Source: JANXUF01 sp043747685 (GTDB lineage: Bacteria > Actinomycetota > Acidimicrobiia > Acidimicrobiales > Ilumatobacteraceae). Taken from it: a stretch of DNA of 64,000 nt. The notes under the pieces are model-generated. The model saw nothing but the letters and a program-made list of their open reading frames with translations, had not been told where the DNA came from and made no database searches. This document shows positions 7,738 through 16,796 of this stretch, one piece after another. Positions within the stretch are counted from its first letter, which is position 1. The number at the start of each line of letters is the position of its first letter. The stretch is taken from assembly GCA_043747685.1 (NCBI GenBank), contig JAYTOR010000089.1:1-64000 (forward strand), read 5' to 3'. The position numbers were made by a program, and so were the translations under genes.

Positions 7738-7893
7738 TCACCGTGACGTCGCTGCCTCGAAGGCGACGAGTTCGGCATCGGGGCCGCCACTGCGGCGGCA
7801 GTTGTAGATGCGCGCGACGGCCACGACGGTGAACCAATCGCCAATGGCCCCGTAACGATCGACGACGGTCCGACGAACCGGATCGTTCAACAT
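7738..7893 (-). CDS. Small unrecognised ORF (51 aa)
   Basis: MLNDPVRRTVVDRY followed by DWFTVVAVARIYNCRRS reads like the end of a real protein. The open frame continues upstream of the ATG with similar character (GDDEVGVAGSYV) for about 20 codons before a stop. It abuts the IS21 fragment that begins at about 7938 on the other strand, so it may be the 3' end of a gene truncated by that insertion. I do not recognise the family. Confidence 0.3.
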   Translation of the reverse strand: MLNDPVRRTVVDRYGAIGDWFTVVAVARIYNCRRSGGPDAELVAFEAATSR

Positions 7894-7937
7894 CACGTAC
7901 GAACCCGCAACCCCCACCTCATCGTCACCAAGGTCTG

Positions 7938-8282
7938 AAGACCGGCACGATCAAACCTGATTTGTATGATCCGAAACTGAACCGTGGCTATTCCGAACTC
8001 GCCGCCCATCACGACTGTCTGATCGATCCCGCACGCGCGGCGAAACCGAAAGACAAACCTCGTGTCGAACGACCAATGAGCTACATCCGTGAGAGTTTCT
8101 ATCGCGGTCGCGAATGGCAAACCCTCGGCGAGATGCAGACCGCCGCCGTCTTGTGGTGCGCCGACGTCGCCGGTGTGCGTTCGCACCGGGGCCTGTGCGG
8201 CGCCCAGCCGATCGTGGTGTTCAACGCTGTCGAACAGTCGGCGCTCATGCCGCTGCCGCGGATGATATTCCAAGCAGCGGTG
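7938..8282 (+). pseudogene. IS21-family transposase (IstA) fragment, C-terminal portion
   Basis: The open frame has no proper start and begins inside the DDE domain (TGTIKPDLYDP). It passes through KPKDKPRVERPMSYIRESF, which carries the catalytic Glu of the IstA DDE triad, then GVRSHRGLCGAQP and a short C-terminal piece. It breaks off at about MPLPRMIFQAAVW where a second IstA begins. The N-terminal HTH and the first two Asp residues are absent. Together with the next entry this is a composite of two IS21 relics. Confidence 0.7.
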
Positions 8283-8301
8283 TGGTCCCGCCCGAAGGCC
8301 G

Positions 8302-9827
8302 GTGGTGTTCCTCCCGGTTCGACTGGTTGTCGCCAGACATGCCCGTCGAGCCGGAAGGAACGAGTTCAAGTCTTACGAGGAGATCATGGAAATCTTGGAA
8401 GCATTCGCGTTGACGAACAGTTATCGGGTCGCGGGCGAACTCGCTGGTTGCTCTCATCACACGGTCGAGCATTGGGTCACGATGCGCGACAACGGCCTTC
8501 TGCCTGACGGTGTGACGCCGCCGGAACGGGTCAAGTTGATCGACGGGTTCATGCCCAAGATCGAGGAATGGGTCGACCGGTCCAACGGCAAAGTCCGTGG
8601 CGATGTCGTGTTCGACAAGCTCGTCGGGCTCGGCTACGAGGGTTCGGACCGCACGGTCCGCCGCGCTCTCGCCGCGGTCAAGTTGAACTGGCGGGCGGGA
8701 CGGCGTCGGGTGTATCGGCCTTGGGTTGTCGAGCCGGGAATGTGGGCCCAGTGGGACTGGGGTCATGGCCCCAAGATCGCCGGTCGGCAGACGTATCTGT
8801 TTTGCGCGTGGCTCGCGTGGTGCAGGTTCCGGGTGGTGTTTACGGTGTGGGACAAGACGTTGCCGACGGTGATCTCGTGCCTGGACAGGTCGATGCGCGC
8901 GTTCGGTGGTGTGCCGACGTATTGGTTGACGGACAACGAGCGAACGGTGTCGACCGGGCACATCGCCGGGATCGCGGTTCGGCATCCGTTGATCGTTCAG
9001 GTCGGCCATCACTACGGTGTCACGATCACAACGTGCGTGCCCGCCGATCCGGAAACCAAGGGCGGTGTCGAGCGCACCGTCCAGATCGCCAAAGCGGATC
9101 TGGTCCCGACCGACACCAACCTGCGCGACAACTACGCCACGTGGGCCGAGCTCGTCGAGGCGTGCGCCGCGTTCATGGCCAAGGTCAACACACGCGAGCA
9201 CCGGGTCACCCGCCGAGCGCCGGCGGTGATGCTCGCCGAGGAACAGGCCCGCCTGCATCGGCTCCCGGACGCAGCGTTCACGGCGGCGTTCGGGGAGACC
9301 CGCAAAGTGTCGTGGACGTCAACGATCTCCTTCGGTGGTGTGACGTATTCGGTTCCGCACACCGTCGCCGATCAGGTCGTGTGGGTCCGCGTCGACGGCG
9401 ACGAGATCGTCGCCGCCCACATCCCCGCCACGGGCGCGGTCGAGGTCGCTCGCCATGCGTTGTCGACGCCGGGGAACTCGAGCATCGACGACGCCCACTA
9501 CCCGCCACGCCCTGCCGGCGCGCTCGCCCGCCACCCAAGGCCGCAAACGCGGCGGAGGCCGAGTTCTTGGCCCTCGGTGACGGGGCACGGATGTGGCTCG
9601 TCGAAGCTGCTGCGGCTGGCACGTCGAGGGTGAAGGTGAAGATGGCTGAAGCTGTTCAGCTCTCCCGGTTACATGGCGTCGAAAGGGTCGATTGGGCGCT
9701 CGGTCACGCCGCCACGTTCGAACGATTCGCCGACGGCGACACCGCCTCGATCATCGCAGCACACCCGGTCGGGCAACGACGACGCGCGGACGAGGATTAT
9801 TCGATGCAACCATCCACGCGCGCCTGA
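8302..9827 (+). pseudogene. IS21-family transposase IstA, frameshifted near its 3' end
   Basis: A nearly complete IstA: HTH region (AGELAGCSHHTVEHW), DDE residues in WAQWDWGHGPK, YWLTDNERTV and PETKGGVERTVQ, and the beta-barrel domain with ISFGGVTYSVPH. At about 9530-9540 the coding frame shifts, and the C terminus continues in another frame (AANAAEAEFLALGDGA) to the stop at 9827. The usual N terminus seems to start near KSYEEIMEILEAF, with no good start codon. The partner gene istB, normally directly downstream, is missing. It is therefore almost certainly inactive. Confidence 0.8.
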
Positions 9828-9905
9828 GCGAACTTCGGGGAGGCCGCGTCATGACCGCCACGACCGTACCGTTACGACTAATGCCGACACAGGGGACGGC
9901 TACGG

Positions 9906-11552
9906 ATGGGTGAGGGCGCCTCGGGCGGACGGGCGGACGGGCGGGCGGTGTCGAGGGTCTCGCCGGACGTGGTCCGCAGCTTTTGCTCACGGGTGACGTC
10001 GGGCGGGGATGTCGTCGATCGGCTGACGTGGGCTGGGTCGGTTCCTCAGGTGCAAGGCATTGCTCCTCGGGTGCGGATCGGTACACGTCGATGGTTCAAC
10101 CTGCTCTGGTTGCTGCCGATTGGGTTCGTCGGCCTGATCGTCGCTGTGGCCATCGCGAGCGGGCTGCGCAACATGCCGTCGGTGGGGCGGTTCATTGTCC
10201 GCTATCCCGGCACGAGCGAGCCACCGAGTACCGGACTTCCGCCGTGGGTCGGAATCCAGCACTTCTTCAACGTGTTCCTGCTGATCTTCATCATCAGGTC
10301 TGGGGTGCAGATCCTCAGCGATCATCCTCGGTTGTACTGGACGAGGCACAGCACTCCCGGCAAGGACTGGTTCCGCGTTTAGAAGCCGGTCCCCAGCGAC
10401 CCGTTGTGGACGGCCAAGCAGGACTCGATCAGTCTGCCGGGCCAGGTTGGTCTGCCGGGGCCGAGGCATTCCATCGGCCTCGCCCGGTGGTGGCATCTCG
10501 GCACGAACGCGCTGTGGCTGCTCAACGGGCTCGTGTTCTACGTCTTGCTGCTTACCACTGGCCAGTGGTAAGCAGCCGTCCCCGCGAGCTGGGCGGTGTT
10601 CCCGAACGCGTTGTCGCTACTGATCCAGTACCTGTCGCTGGACTGGCCGACCGACCAGGGCTGGGTCGCATACAACGGTTTGCAACTGCTCGCCTACTTC
10701 ATCACCGTGTTCGTTGCTGCACCGCTCGCGCTGATCACCGGGCTCGGCATGTCACCCGCACTCTAGACCCGCTTCAGCGGGTGAGCAGGCTGCTGAGCAT
10801 CCAGACGGCACGATCTCTGCACTTCATCGTGCTGGTCTGGTTCCTCGTCTTCATCGTGATGCACGTGACGTTCGTCTTCGCTACCGGACTGCTGCACAAC
10901 CTCAACCACGTCTATGCAGCCCCGCGACGACGGCAGCACCTCTTCGAACATGTCGATTCAACCCCGGGGGAGTACACCGACATCGACATCTCGCCGTACT
11001 TCTGGCACAACGGAGAGTATCCCGACTCAGACGAGTACAAGGCGCTCTTCGATTCCAACTTCGCGAACTATCGGTTGCGGATCCAACGGTCTCGTCGCCA
11101 ACCCGATGGACCTCTCCCTCGCCGAGTTGCGCGCGCTCCCGTACCACGAGCAAATCACCCAACACTTCTGCATCCAAGGGTGGTCTGGGATCGCGAAGTG
11201 GGGAGGGGTATCGATGCAGACGATTATCGAGTTGGTGAAACCAGCACCGGCGGCCAAGTGGGTCGTCTTCTACTCGCTCGGCGACGGCGCGGACGAGGGT
11301 GTGTACTACGACGCACTCCCGATCGAGCAGATGGGCTACCAGCTGACGATGCTCGCATACGACATGAACGGCGAGCCACTGCCGTTCGGTCATGGCGCTC
11401 CCCTGCGGCTGCGCAACGAGGTCCAGCTCAGGTTCAAGCAAGTCAAGTGGATCAAGGGTGTGGAGTTCGCCGCCGACTTCGCCGAGATCGGCGGCGGTTA
11501 CGGCGGCTACAACGAGGACCACGAATTCTTTGGCTACCGGCAGTCGATCTAG
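9906..11552 (+). pseudogene. Cytochrome b561-like / sulfite-oxidase-fold molybdoenzyme fusion, decayed
   Basis: The N-terminal half is a multi-TM cytochrome b-type anchor (WFNLLWLLPIGF, WVGIQHFFNVFLLIF, then WWHLGTNALWLLNG, SLHFIVLVWFLVFIVMH). The C-terminal half is a SUOX-type molybdopterin domain (EQITQHFCIQGWSGIAKWGG, RLRNEVQLRFKQVKWIKG). The frame is broken by TAG at 10380, TAA at 10569 and TAG at 10764. It leaves the frame at about 10915-10975 and returns at about 11085. Residues between lesions remain well conserved, so decay appears recent. The intact form would be an exported membrane-bound oxidoreductase; substrate unknown. The exact 5' start is uncertain because the first 50 codons look atypical. 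Confidence 0.8.
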
Positions 11553-11553
11553 C

Positions 11554-12099
11554 TCAGTCGATCGGTAGTGCTGGCGGGGCCCCGATGTCATAGACGAGCA
11601 TCTCGTCGACACGGCGAACGCCGCCGGTCAGAGCATGGCGGGTGAGACGACCATCGTGCATGACGTGGGTGACCTCGACGCTGTGCACGAGCACGAGGTG
11701 ATCGGCGAGCAAGCGACGGTGGCATCGCCACCAAAGCGACTCGCTGCACATCACGGCTGACGGCTCGCTCGTGGCGAGAGCCAACAGCTGATCGACGCCG
11801 TCGCGAAACGAGTCTGTCTCCATGTAGTCGGCGTAGGCGCGGAACGCGGCGTTGCGCAGTGCGACATGTTTCGATCCGGCCATCGGACGCCGCCGCCCGC
11901 CCAGCTCGGGCACCCAGACGTAGCCGATTCCTGCGTCTGGTACCCACCGCTGCATCTGCTCACGGCCGAACTGCGGGTTGCGGCGACTGCCCGGGAAGGA
12001 ACGCACATCCACGACACGAACGACATTGGCCCCGTCGAGCAACGAGATGAACGCGTCGGCGGCGAGCGTCCCGTGTCCGATGGTGCACAGCTCATTCAC
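11554..12099 (-). CDS. DUF488 family protein (181 aa)
   Basis: A complete DUF488 protein, with TIGHGTLAADAFI at the N terminus, DVRSFPGSRRNPQFG, the YVWVPELGGRR strand, and the C-terminal pair MCSES...CHRRLLAD whose Cys and His/Arg residues are conserved in the family. The biochemical role of DUF488 is not established to my knowledge. The gene ends one base from the end of the molybdoenzyme pseudogene, convergent with it. It looks intact. Confidence 0.85.
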   Translation of the reverse strand: MNELCTIGHGTLAADAFISLLDGANVVRVVDVRSFPGSRRNPQFGREQMQRWVPDAGIGYVWVPELGGRRRPMAGSKHVALRNAAFRAYADYMETDSFRDGVDQLLALATSEPSAVMCSESLWWRCHRRLLADHLVLVHSVEVTHVMHDGRLTRHALTGGVRRVDEMLVYDIGAPPALPID

Positions 12100-12585
12100 A
12101 GGCGCGTGGTCAGAGATCCGAAGCGCACGAGATCAGCGTAGTTTCGTTGCTTCCCGTACGACTTCAGGCAGATGGACCGGGCCGCACACGAGCCGTCCCG
12201 GCGAAGACGTGAGGCTTGGCCCACGCTGACGCCCGCACGTTGAGCGAGGCGGGCAGGGGGGTTCAGTCGTTTATTCGTGGTGCTGCTCAGGGTGCAGATG
12301 CCTCCTGCTAATTTCGACGTTGGCGCGCTCGTGAGCGACCTGGACCGGCTGGCATGCGTTACAGCCGGCTTCTCCGTGCTGCTCGCTATGGCCTCGATCA
12401 CGTCTGCCAGTTTCTCCGATGACCGGACGGCCGCGACGGCCGGGACCCATCGTGGCGACATGGCCACCATCACGTTCGACTTATAGGACGCAGGGAGGGC
12501 ACCGCGATCACCACAGGGCATCGAGATCGCGAAGAGGATCGACTCGTCGCCGGGATCGCTGGCCACTCGAAGCGGTACATCTCGT
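12100..12585. other. Gap with no convincing gene
   Basis: 486 bases. A plus-strand frame at 12277-12486 (69 codons, GC-rich third positions, beginning MVLLRVQMPP) is open but has no recognisable domain and no clear ribosome binding site; the opposite strand is also open. I cannot support either as a gene. Confidence 0.3.
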
Positions 12586-12714
12586 TCACATGACGTCCTC
12601 CGGAGCGGCCCAGTAGGAACACCTGTCACAGCGCAGCCCGCCATCGTCGACCGCGAGCTGCTCGACCCAAACGGCATCGTGCAGCTGTCGCATCCGCTCG
12701 ACGAGCGTGCCCAT
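12586..12714 (-). CDS. Possible 42-aa protein with a CxxC knuckle
   Basis: A short frame starting at ATG 12714 and ending LAVDDGGLRCDRCSYWAAPEDVM. The CDRC pair followed by an aromatic residue resembles a zinc-ribbon half-site, and the codon use is like neighbouring genes. There is only one CxxC, so a metal site would need a dimer. The frame can be extended a few codons upstream. No family was recognised. Confidence 0.35.
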   Translation of the reverse strand: MGTLVERMRQLHDAVWVEQLAVDDGGLRCDRCSYWAAPEDVM

Positions 12715-12813
12715 CGGCCCAGTCACAGACGACCCTAACGTGTAGCGCCGTCGTAGTGACGCCACGGATGGATCTCGTCGCGCAGCCAGACCGGTAACGC
12801 CCGCTGGACGTGT

Positions 12814-13761
12814 TCAGATCTCGAGAGCACCTCGCTCGACGAGGCCGTCGAGGAGGAGATGAAAGTAGACCATGCCTGCGTAGGGATACCACGGTGCAAG
12901 GATCGCAAGGATCTCCGCATAGCTCGGTGGAGCGGGGAGACTCAGGAATTGTTGGAGTTTGTTGCGGGCCCCTACATCGTCGCCCGGGAAGACCTCGAGG
13001 CGTCCGAGGCCCCGAAGCAGGACGTACTCGGCCGACCAGCGGCCAATGCCGTGCAAGCGTTGCAGGTTCCGGGTCGCGCCTTCTCGACTCATCAGATCGA
13101 GCTCGTCCAGGTCCAACCCGCCGGATGAGACAATGCCGGCGAGGCCGATCAGATACCGGGCCTTGCTCGCGCTGAAGCCGAGACCGCGGAGGTCGGCTAC
13201 CGTCACATCTGCGACGACACGCGCCTCAGGGAACGCGTACAACGGTCCGCCGGTCGATGGAGCCGGGAGGCCATACGTGTTCGTGAGCCGGTTCAGCAAC
13301 TCGATACCGACCTCGAGGGTCAGCTGCTGATTGGCGATCGCGTTGGCCAGGCCTTCGAAGACGGTCGGGAACCGGGGAGGCTTGACCCCGAGAAACCGGT
13401 CCTTCAGGACGCGCAAGTGAGGGTCGGCGTCTGCCAGAGCATAGAAGGGGTTGAGATCGATCCCGAGGCCCAGCAGGCGTTCCACCACACCTTGGATGAC
13501 ACACAGGCGAGTCGGGGTCAGCTCGATGGACGCCGAAACGGTGACGACCAGGTCGGGAGCGTCGGCTGGACCGATCTGCAGCACCTCGACGGCGATTGGC
13601 GCACCGTCGATGATCAGCGCTCTGCGATAGCGGCCGTCCCAAGTATCCATGCGGTTGCGAGGACGGCGTCGAAGCGCCCAGGCGGTGAGGTCGAGGCGGA
13701 ACGGCGGCAGCGAATGCAGTTCGAACACCGCCTCATGGCACCCGATCGCAGTCACACTCAT
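12814..13761 (-). CDS. DNA-3-methyladenine glycosylase II-like protein (AlkA/HhH-GPD)
   Basis: The 315-residue protein has an AlkA-type N-terminal domain (about 1-120) and an HhH-GPD domain. The helix-hairpin-helix and the catalytic loop are in LQRLHGIGRWSAEYVLLRG and VFPGDDVGAR, where the second Asp of GDD is the catalytic acid. It removes alkylated bases in base excision repair. ANQQLTLEVGIELLNRL is the usual conserved helix before the HhH. I chose ATG 13761 (MSVTAIGCHEAVF) because it starts exactly at the family N terminus, although the frame is open to 13938. It appears complete. Confidence 0.85.
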   Translation of the reverse strand: MSVTAIGCHEAVFELHSLPPFRLDLTAWALRRRPRNRMDTWDGRYRRALIIDGAPIAVEVLQIGPADAPDLVVTVSASIELTPTRLCVIQGVVERLLGLGIDLNPFYALADADPHLRVLKDRFLGVKPPRFPTVFEGLANAIANQQLTLEVGIELLNRLTNTYGLPAPSTGGPLYAFPEARVVADVTVADLRGLGFSASKARYLIGLAGIVSSGGLDLDELDLMSREGATRNLQRLHGIGRWSAEYVLLRGLGRLEVFPGDDVGARNKLQQFLSLPAPPSYAEILAILAPWYPYAGMVYFHLLLDGLVERGALEI

Positions 13762-14299
13762 GGAGCCTACGAGACGCCGCCCGCTCCGCCCGCACCCGGC
13801 CTGAACCCCACCGGTCAGGGACCAGATCCGCTCCGTTGCTAAGCCGACCCCGTATTCGACGGTGTCCGCCTCGGTGTCGATGAGTTCGTGATCTACGCTG
13901 ACGAAAAGACGAGTATCCAGGCCCGCTGCCGTTGCCATCCGACACTGCCGCCGGGTCGTGGACGGCAGGGCTTTCCGTAACGGCCACGGTGCTGTTCACA
14001 CGTCGGGTTTGCGTCGAACTCGCAATCAATTTGGTGCTGCGGTGCTCCACGTCACCTCTGGATTGTCCCAGCGTTCGGCTCTTGTCTGGTGATGTCATCG
14101 TGTACCTCGGTATCTCGACGTTCACCAAGCAATGACTGTTCCGGTGCGCTTTGTTGCGCGTTTGCCGCCTCGCCACGATCGTTGCTGCGAAGGACGGCTC
14201 GAGTTTGCCGTGCGTGGATAGCACCGTTGAGCCGAGCTCACGATTCCAGCTTTACGCGGCGGCGGACGTGGTTCTGTTGACGGTTTCAGCTCGACGGCT
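13762..14299. other. Gap between glycosylase gene and integrase relic
   Basis: About 540 bases. Several frames are open because of the high GC content, but none has recognisable content. The last stretch (14122-14299) is the 3' extension of the decayed integrase frame. No RNA or terminator stood out. Confidence 0.35.
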
Positions 14300-15303
14300 G
14301 GGCGGTTCATCGACTGGGCTGCGATGGATGCAGTTCGTTGCGGGCGTTTGCCGAGCGAGGCGACGTAGCCGGCAGTCGTGCGGCTATCGGAGTGTCCGAT
14401 GTGGTGTTGGATATCGTCGAGTTGAGCGCCATTTGTGTACAGCGCCGTGATCAGCGAACGACGACCGACGTGGGTGCCGAGATGCGCCACGTCGAAACCG
14501 AGCGAGGAACCTGTACGACGCAGGAGCACGTCCGTCGATGTGCTGACGGCTGACCAACTCCCCGGCAGACGTCGTGAACACCGGATCGACTGGACGCCCC
14601 TCGTATATGTGATTCGGCCACAACGAACCAAGAGCATTTCGTTCAGCCGCTTGCGCCTTCTTCCACGTCGTTAGTTTCGACACTGTCCCAGGAGCGAGGA
14701 AGTGGGAGCCGAGAACTCCCGACGTCTTGGGTGTGGCCCAAACGCCTTCCCCGTGGCCGCCGAGTACATCACGCAGCGCCGAACTATCGCGACCCCTTCG
14801 TCGAGATCAACGTCGTCCCACGACAAACCGAGTGCCTCCGAAACCCGAAGGCCGCTCGTGAACAGCAGTGCAACGACGGGGCTGTATCGGTGTGTTCCCG
14901 TCGTCGAGCAGCCTGGCAACGTCGGGAGCGAGAACGGTCCCGGTCTTGGGCTGCGCCTTCGGAGCACGGACCTTGGCGCCGGGATTGACCAGAATGATGC
15001 CGAGATGACGGGCGACGGTTGAAAGCCAAGCGTCGGCGATCTCGCCGACGGTTGTGTTCGCACTGAATCGCATAGCGCGAGGCTGGGCCTCTCCAGCAGC
15101 TGCGACTGCCTGGTCTCTCCGCGTAATCACCAGGTCGCGCGTTCGCGCTTGGACGAAGCGCCGTTTCGAATCCCCGGCAAGGACGTACGACGCCCGCCAC
15201 TCTCGACGAAATACACGGAGCCTTGGCCGTTCGCATTCTTCGCCCGGACCGACACTGCGCCGTCCGCCGAGACGACACGCTTACCATTTGGTCTACGGGG
15301 CAT
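14300..15303 (-). pseudogene. Decayed tyrosine integrase, paralogue of the intact integrase
   Basis: It starts at ATG 15303 with GAGGAGG upstream and the N terminus MPRRPNGKRVVSADG, parallel to the intact integrase (GKRSVGRDG; NGQGSVYFVESGG vs NGEGSIYRDSDG). It shows a frame change after about 50 codons. A deletion of roughly 100 residues removes the core-binding domain (ADAWLSTVARH is joined directly to VNPGAKVRAPK). Further frame changes fall around SGLRVSEALGLSWDDVDL and before LGTHVGRRSLITALY. The C terminus retains GHSDSRTTAGYVASLGKR with the Tyr. It lies against the 3' end of tRNA-Ser, the normal place for an element integrase. Confidence 0.85.
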
Positions 15304-15426
15304 CTGCCCTCCTCAGGTCGATGGAGGGAGCTATACGCGGTCTCCCATCGCAACCGCCATAGCAACGCTCCAGTTACGTGCGTAGACGGCTCGTGAACGC
15401 TAGAACAGAAAACCCCAGCTCACAGG

Positions 15427-15457
15427 CACCGGTGCTCACCTTTGGTGAACACCGGTG
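15427..15457. terminator. Hairpin downstream of tRNA-Ser, possible terminator
   Basis: CACCGGTG at 15427-15434 is repeated as its own palindrome at 15450-15457, with CTCACC/GGTGAA extending the stem (one mismatch) around a TTT loop. It sits 21 bases past the 3' end of tRNA-Ser, in the minus-strand direction. No U-run follows, so it may act as a processing or boundary structure instead. Confidence 0.45.
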
Positions 15458-15477
15458 CACTGCAAAATACCCATTCG

Positions 15478-15562
15478 CGGAGAGAGTGGGATTTGAACCC
15501 ACGGTGAGTTGCCCCACACACGCTTTCCAGGCGTGCCGATTCGGCCGCTCTCGCATCCCTCC
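15478..15562 (-). tRNA. tRNA-Ser (anticodon GGA)
   Basis: 85 nt on the minus strand with a 7-bp acceptor stem (GGAGGGA/TCTCTCC), D arm, anticodon stem CACGC/GCGTG around loop CTGGAAA (anticodon GGA), a long class II variable arm and a T arm containing GGTTCAAATCC. Discriminator G; CCA is not encoded. The 3' half abuts the decayed integrase and is the likely attachment site of the element to its left. Confidence 0.93.
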
Positions 15563-15704
15563 GTACGACCCGTTACTCCGAAGAGCGACGCATCAGGTAG
15601 CGCGAGAATGGTAACGGCCCGCTAGCGTGCTGCACACCTGCGCGAGCAGGGAAATGCAACGCAATGCGTACGAGCGCGACGCCACTCATTCGGGTCTGTC
15701 GAGT

Positions 15705-15816
15705 GTGATGGTGGTCGGGTCCTGTGCAACGAGCACCCGTGAAACAGGTCAGGGCCTGACGGCAGCAGCCTTCAGCGGTTTCGCTTGTGTGCCGCAGACC
15801 GCCTGGCCACTATCAC
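15705..15816 (+). ncRNA. ffs: Small bacterial signal recognition particle RNA (4.5S type)
   Basis: The conserved domain IV is plain: GGTCAGGGCC, apical TGAC, then GGCAGCAGCC (15754-15777), matching the E. coli 4.5S motif position by position except for the tetraloop, TGAC in place of GGAA. The ends pair as one long helix (GTGATGGTGG at 15705-15714 with CCACTATCAC at 15807-15816, one G-U). Boundaries are from this closing helix. It binds Ffh to target membrane proteins. It is divergent from tRNA-Ser. Confidence 0.85.
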
Positions 15817-15844
15817 CGTCGACAGACCCGCTCGGCGCCCCCAA

Positions 15845-16720
15845 CTACCTCGAGCGTTCCAGCAGTCGCTGCGCTCTGACGGCCAGCGATGGTGCCCCGA
15901 TGTGCTCGGCGATCGCCGCGAACTCGTCGGTCGGGCCCTTCCAGTGCCAGTCGTCCACGGTGCCGACGGCGACATCGGTCTCGATCGTGGCGATGCGCCG
16001 GAACAGCAGTGCCAGCTCGAAATCGTTGTGCAGCGTCCTGGCAAGCTTCTCGGCGGCGCGCAGACCGGGAATGTCCCACATCCCCGATGTCGGCGGGATC
16101 GCCTCGAGGTGCTCGTACCGCGCAAGCACGGCAGAGGCGCTCTTCGCTCCCCAACCGGCAAGCCCGGGGAACCCGTCAGCGGTGTCGCCGACGAGTCCGA
16201 GATAGTCGGGGATACTCGACGGCCCCACCCCGAATTTGGAGATCACTCCTGCTTCATCGACGATCTCCTGCTTGCGCCGGTCGTATTGCACGATACGCGT
16301 GCCGCGTACGCACTGTCCGAGGTCCTTGTCCGGCGTCACGATCAGCGCCTGCGTCACCCGGTCGTCACGCTCAGCCACGAGTGCGGCAGCCCCGAGCGCA
16401 TCATCGGCCTCGAACTCGACCATCGCCCACGTGGTGATACCCATGGCGACGAGCGCCGCCTCCATCGTCGGGATCTGCATCAGCAATTCGTCGTCCATGC
16501 CCGAACTCGTCTTGTAGCCGGGCCACAGGTCGTTGCGGAAGCTCTCGATGATGTGATCGGAGGCGACACCGAGGTGCGTCGCACCCTCTGCGATCAACTG
16601 CAACGTCGAACTGAGCACGCCGACCGTTGCGGCGTACGGCCCGGCGTCGCTGTGGCGCGACACCTGGCCGAAGTGCTGGCGGAACAGTTCGTAGGTGCCG
16701 TCGATCAGATGAACCTTCAT
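15845..16720 (-). CDS. 5'-3' exonuclease, PolA-N/FEN-like (291 aa)
   Basis: A stand-alone flap/5' nuclease similar to the N-terminal domain of DNA polymerase I. The first metal Asp is in VHLIDGTYELFRQHF, and the acidic cluster in EFEADDALGAAALVAE and IVTPDKDLGQCV. The helix-3-turn-helix DNA clamp is in DYLGLVGDTADGFPGLAGWGAKSASAVLARY. No polymerase domain follows. ATG 16720 (MKVHLIDG) is preferred to 16732 because it begins at the first strand. It probably acts in RNA primer removal or repair alongside PolA. It is convergent with the SRP RNA. Confidence 0.87.
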   Translation of the reverse strand: MKVHLIDGTYELFRQHFGQVSRHSDAGPYAATVGVLSSTLQLIAEGATHLGVASDHIIESFRNDLWPGYKTSSGMDDELLMQIPTMEAALVAMGITTWAMVEFEADDALGAAALVAERDDRVTQALIVTPDKDLGQCVRGTRIVQYDRRKQEIVDEAGVISKFGVGPSSIPDYLGLVGDTADGFPGLAGWGAKSASAVLARYEHLEAIPPTSGMWDIPGLRAAEKLARTLHNDFELALLFRRIATIETDVAVGTVDDWHWKGPTDEFAAIAEHIGAPSLAVRAQRLLERSR

Positions 16721-16796
16721 CCCGCGACACATTACTTCCCCAGCACTTCACGCATACCTCGTGCCAGCAGGGGCTGCTCGGCGGTAGCTTCCGTTC

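Noticed and set aside
9906..10766. Possible stop-codon readthrough or TAG/TAA recoding in the cytochrome b frame
   Set aside because: Two different stop codons are involved and the same gene also needs two frame changes downstream. TAG and TAA are used as normal stops elsewhere in the window (for example TAA of rpmH). Decay is the simpler explanation.
15374..15556. A 60-codon minus-strand frame beginning MRERPNRHAW
   Set aside because: It is translation of tRNA-Ser(GGA); this peptide is a well-known artefact of tRNA-Ser genes.
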